A DNA stretch of 64,000 nucleotides from Cyclobacterium amurskyense (GTDB taxonomy: Bacteria > Bacteroidota > Bacteroidia > Cytophagales > Cyclobacteriaceae): the NCBI RefSeq assembly GCF_001050135.1, contig NZ_CP012040.1, positions 2,949,001 to 3,013,000 on the forward strand, written 5' to 3'. Below the pieces are notes generated by a model that ran no database searches, had not been told where the DNA came from, and saw nothing but the letters and a program-made list of their open reading frames with translations. Made by a program: the position numbers and the translations under genes. Of the stretch, positions 61,316 to 64,000 are shown one piece after another; position 1 is the stretch's first letter; every line of letters starts with the position of its first letter.

Positions 61316-64000
61316 TTAATTTTGCCCCGCTTGGTAAGCTTTTATCGTTTTTTGATTCATGCCAAATAGGAGTAGGTCATCAATTGCTAAAATACTTCGA
61401 ACATCTCCTTTTAAATCTAAACCTGAAAACCGTTGAGGGAGGTATTCAAAACTGCCTTTGCCATCGCCTAAGAATACCAGGCCATGGTTGGCATCATATT
61501 TACCAAAGCGGAGACGGGCATTGGAAATATTTCCTGTCAGAATCAAATCCAAATGACCATCCTTGTTAATGTCCAAGCTTTCTATGGCAAATACAGGAGA
61601 TATTTGAGCTTCCGAAGGTAGGATAGTTTTTTGAAATCCTTCTTTATTGTTAAGAAAAAGGCTTGTCTCTAATAAGGTTGCCTTGAAGTATCCTGCATTT
61701 TCCAATTCCTCTTTGCTGAAAATATTTTCTAATCCAGCTTCAGCATAAGTTTCATAATCCGTAAAACGGGTACGGATCATGGAGATTTGATCCAGAAGCT
61801 CATCTCTTGTAAGGAAAGGATAAGTTTTTCCCTGAATGTAAAAACTCAAAATGGGATCTATTGCTCCATTATTATCAAAATCTTTGTAATGCATTTCCGC
61901 AGGTTCCTCGGGACTAACTTTCACTTGGCTATTTAAGCCTTGGTTGCCGACTATAATATCTGGTCTGCCGTCTGAATTCAGGTCTGAGATGTGGAGACTA
62001 TTCCACCAGCCACTATATTCTTGTTTAAAATAGTCTGCACTGACATTGTGAAGGTTTTGACCATCATTTTCAAATACGGTAAGAGGTAACCATTCTCCGG
62101 TTACAATCAATTCTGCATTGCCGTTTCCATTCAAATCTACCCATTCTGCATCGGTAATCAGACCAAGACTCCTAAGGTCTTTGCTCCATTGCTCCGTCTT
62201 ATCCTGAAAAAGGCCTTTTCCATTATTTATTAGGAGGTAACTTTTTGGAATTTCAGGGTAGCGGCCTGGAATCACTCTACTACCTACAAATAAATCCGGA
62301 AAGCCATCATTGTTAAGGTCATTAAGGGCTACTGTCCCGGTGCTGTTAAGCATTGTTGGAAGGGCTTCTTTATTTCTGGTCAAGTTCCCCTTTCCGTCAC
62401 TTAGATATAATCTGTCCTGTAGGCGTTCGTCTGTTGGGAGGAAATCCCCATACCCTCCACTAGCCACATACAAATCAATGTTTCCATCTCCGTTAAAATC
62501 AGCCCATATGGCATCGGTGTCTTGGTGATCTCGGTCAGTTTCAAAGGCTGGTGTTTTCTTTTCTTTGAAAACACCTTTCTGCTGTTGCATCCACAATCGG
62601 CCTGATTCGCCGGCTTGTCCTCCGATAAAAATGTCCTCCAAGCCATCATTATTGATGTCAGCCTTGACCATCACCGGCCCCGAGAAAGATATTGGGTTTA
62701 CCATTAGTGGCTGCCTTTTGAAATCATTGGTTGATTTCGAAATGGGTTTATAGTCAATAGGGGAAGGGATTTCAGCTAACAAAGTTAGTGTCTTTTCCTG
62801 CTTATATACTTTGTCATCCGCATTTTGCTGAGCGAGGGTGAGGGTTTGGTTTGCTTTAATGTTTTGTAGGCGCTCTACTTGACCACCTGTCCATAGAATT
62901 TCCAAAGAATCTATACTGTTAGTTGTTCCTAAGCCAAAATGTAGGGTTGGACTCACGGAAGATTGGTAGCCTCTGACAGGCATTTGCTCCTGCTGTTGCA
63001 ATTCACCATTGGTATAAATACGTATTCTTGCGCCTATGCCAAAGCTGTTTTTACGGTCACCTTTTAAATCTACCTTTAAATAATTTTTACTGGCAAGGCT
63101 ATCCGCGTTGTTTCTATAAATAGAAGCTGGATGATTGACGTTATTGGTTATCAGGTCCAGATCTCCGTCGTTGTCCAGGTCAGCGTATGCTGCGCCATTC
63201 GTGTTTATTTTTTGATCGAAGCCCCAGGCTTCCACTTTTTCTTCAAACTGCCAGCCGTTTAGGTTTTTGTAGATGTAGTTATGCAGATCTGAAGAGGGCA
63301 TTTGATGGACTAAATCTAGGATGTTCTCCCTTCTAAGTCCGTTTTTATTGTTTTTTAGGTAATCGGCCATGAATTTCAGGAAGTCCTGATTGGTGTAATC
63401 TCTGGCATAACCATTGGTGACGAATAAATCTTTTAATCCATCATTGTCAAAATCAGCAAACAAGGCAGACCAGCTCCAGTCTGTATTTGATACGCCTGCC
63501 ATTTGTCCAACTTCACTAAAATCCCCATTGCCATTGTTAATGTGCAACATGTTGCGCATGTATTGGTGATGAAAACCCATTTTTAGACCGAACTCAAATT
63601 TTTCGTAGTTGTCTGGAGCCATTAAAAGCTTTTGCCTTTTATTGTCTTCAGGTAACATATCTAAAGTGAAAATGTCTGCATGGCCATCGTTGTTAATGTC
63701 TGCAATGTCATTTCCCATAGAAAAGTGAGAAATATGTCCCAAAGCATTGTCAATATTGTTTGTAAAGGTTCCGTCACCATTATTAAGATACAAATAGTCA
63801 GGAACTGTATAATCATTACTGATATAAATGTCTTGCCAGCCATCACCATTGATGTCTGCTATTCCGGCTCCTAGGCCATAGGATAAAGCCACCTTTAAAA
63901 TTCCCGCCTTTTCTGTAACCTCTGTAAAAATTTCTCCATCATTTCTGAAAAGTTGAGGGCCGGCGGGGTCTGTTTTTCTCAAAATTTCTGTGGTATTGGC
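61316..64000 (-). CDS. FG-GAP/VCBS repeat and ASPIC-UnbV protein, CRTAC1-like (N-terminus missing)
   Basis: At least 895 residues; the frame stays open to the window edge (a TTG at 63982 is internal). Repeats of the form DxNxDGxxD occur as DINGDGWQDIYI, DINNDGHADIFT, DFDNDGLKDLFV and DLDNDGDLDLIT in the first half, and as DINNDGLEDIFIGG, DFNGDGNIDLYVA, DLNNDGFPDLFVGS, DLNSDGRPDIIVG and DINKDGHLDLILTG in the second; each can bind Ca2+ in an integrin-like beta-propeller. Between them lies an ASPIC/UnbV domain (about RIYTNGELQQQEQMPVRGYQ to LEILWTGG). Probably secreted or surface-located. The function is unknown. Immediately upstream of the haloperoxidase genes. Confidence 0.88.
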   Translation of the reverse strand, partial: ANTTEILRKTDPAGPQLFRNDGEIFTEVTEKAGILKVALSYGLGAGIADINGDGWQDIYISNDYTVPDYLYLNNGDGTFTNNIDNALGHISHFSMGNDIADINNDGHADIFTLDMLPEDNKRQKLLMAPDNYEKFEFGLKMGFHHQYMRNMLHINNGNGDFSEVGQMAGVSNTDWSWSALFADFDNDGLKDLFVTNGYARDYTNQDFLKFMADYLKNNKNGLRRENILDLVHQMPSSDLHNYIYKNLNGWQFEEKVEAWGFDQKINTNGAAYADLDNDGDLDLITNNVNHPASIYRNNADSLASKNYLKVDLKGDRKNSFGIGARIRIYTNGELQQQEQMPVRGYQSSVSPTLHFGLGTTNSIDSLEILWTGGQVERLQNIKANQTLTLAQQNADDKVYKQEKTLTLLAEIPSPIDYKPISKSTNDFKRQPLMVNPISFSGPVMVKADINNDGLEDIFIGGQAGESGRLWMQQQKGVFKEKKTPAFETDRDHQDTDAIWADFNGDGNIDLYVASGGYGDFLPTDERLQDRLYLSDGKGNLTRNKEALPTMLNSTGTVALNDLNNDGFPDLFVGSRVIPGRYPEIPKSYLLINNGKGLFQDKTEQWSKDLRSLGLITDAEWVDLNGNGNAELIVTGEWLPLTVFENDGQNLHNVSADYFKQEYSGWWNSLHISDLNSDGRPDIIVGNQGLNSQVKVSPEEPAEMHYKDFDNNGAIDPILSFYIQGKTYPFLTRDELLDQISMIRTRFTDYETYAEAGLENIFSKEELENAGYFKATLLETSLFLNNKEGFQKTILPSEAQISPVFAIESLDINKDGHLDLILTGNISNARLRFGKYDANHGLVFLGDGKGSFEYLPQRFSGLDLKGDVRSILAIDDLLLFGMNQKTIKAYQAGQN

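Overview
The window comes from a bacterium of the phylum Bacteroidota, most likely family Cyclobacteriaceae (Cyclobacterium- or Algoriphagus-like, a marine heterotroph). This is an inference from the content: families largely restricted to or typical of this phylum (DUF1599, DUF4290, DUF3109, BT_3928-type DoxX, WG-repeat, DUF1080, CRTAC1/ASPIC-UnbV, HSDR_N orphan), lipoprotein signal peptides of the phylum's style, AT-rich DNA of about 40% GC, no visible Shine-Dalgarno sequences, and several upstream sites matching the Bacteroidota -7 box TAnnTTTG. Most of the window is ordinary chromosomal housekeeping DNA; the accessory parts are the sugar/sulfatase genes, one IS element and the haloperoxidase cluster at the right edge.

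Layout. 1-8.9 kb: the 3' end of clpB with a strong terminator, a double-ThuA secreted protein, a sulfatase lipoprotein, a GNAT acetyltransferase, an NTF2-like protein, a P-type Ca2+ ATPase and a CBM9-like lipoprotein. 8.9-17.2 kb: an NlpE-like lipoprotein, the divergent threonine-degradation pair tdh/kbl, cdaA-folP (c-di-AMP synthesis and folate, overlapping by 4 bp), then DUF1599, a DoxX/MauE membrane protein and aroK, facing an OmpP1/FadL porin. 17.4-27.9 kb: a very low-complexity Ser/Arg-rich lipoprotein, proS, a nested palindromic repeat, nfeD-floA, a WG-repeat protein, hemA, a ComEA-like protein, an orphan PD-(D/E)XK nuclease domain and a Crp/Fnr regulator. 28-33 kb: an IS with an intact DDE transposase beside a 3-keto-sugar type operon (GMC oxidoreductase, its small subunit, DUF1080). 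33-43.4 kb: tesA divergent from ybbA-ybbP, a MarR regulator, SIMPL protein, small Bacteroidota families, a HAD phosphatase, hemN and ald. 43.7-53 kb: a fused E1 2-oxoacid dehydrogenase, a LuxE-like protein, two tiny unannotated genes, an NtrC-type regulator placed directly behind rnpB (RNase P RNA), DUF3109, murA and DUF4290. 53-58.5 kb: uvrD/pcrA, an LpxL-type acyltransferase, an ECF sigma factor with a small putative anti-sigma factor, gmk and nadD. 58.5-64 kb: two tandem vanadium-haloperoxidase-like lipoproteins and a large FG-GAP/ASPIC protein cut by the window edge.

Points most worth a second look: the two-haloperoxidase plus CRTAC1 cluster with complete vanadate-binding residues; a ~50-bp palindromic element found bare at 50.3 kb and interrupted by a 163-bp hairpin-rich insert between CTATTAC repeats at 20.6 kb; an NtrC-family regulator lacking its DNA-binding domain and carrying GAFTSA instead of GAFTGA, 31 bp behind rnpB; MurA with Asp in place of the fosfomycin-target Cys; a terminator hairpin for the porin gene embedded in the coding sequence of aroK; and two conserved-looking small ORFs of 38 and 39 codons.

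No tRNA, rRNA, CRISPR array, prophage or replication origin was seen.
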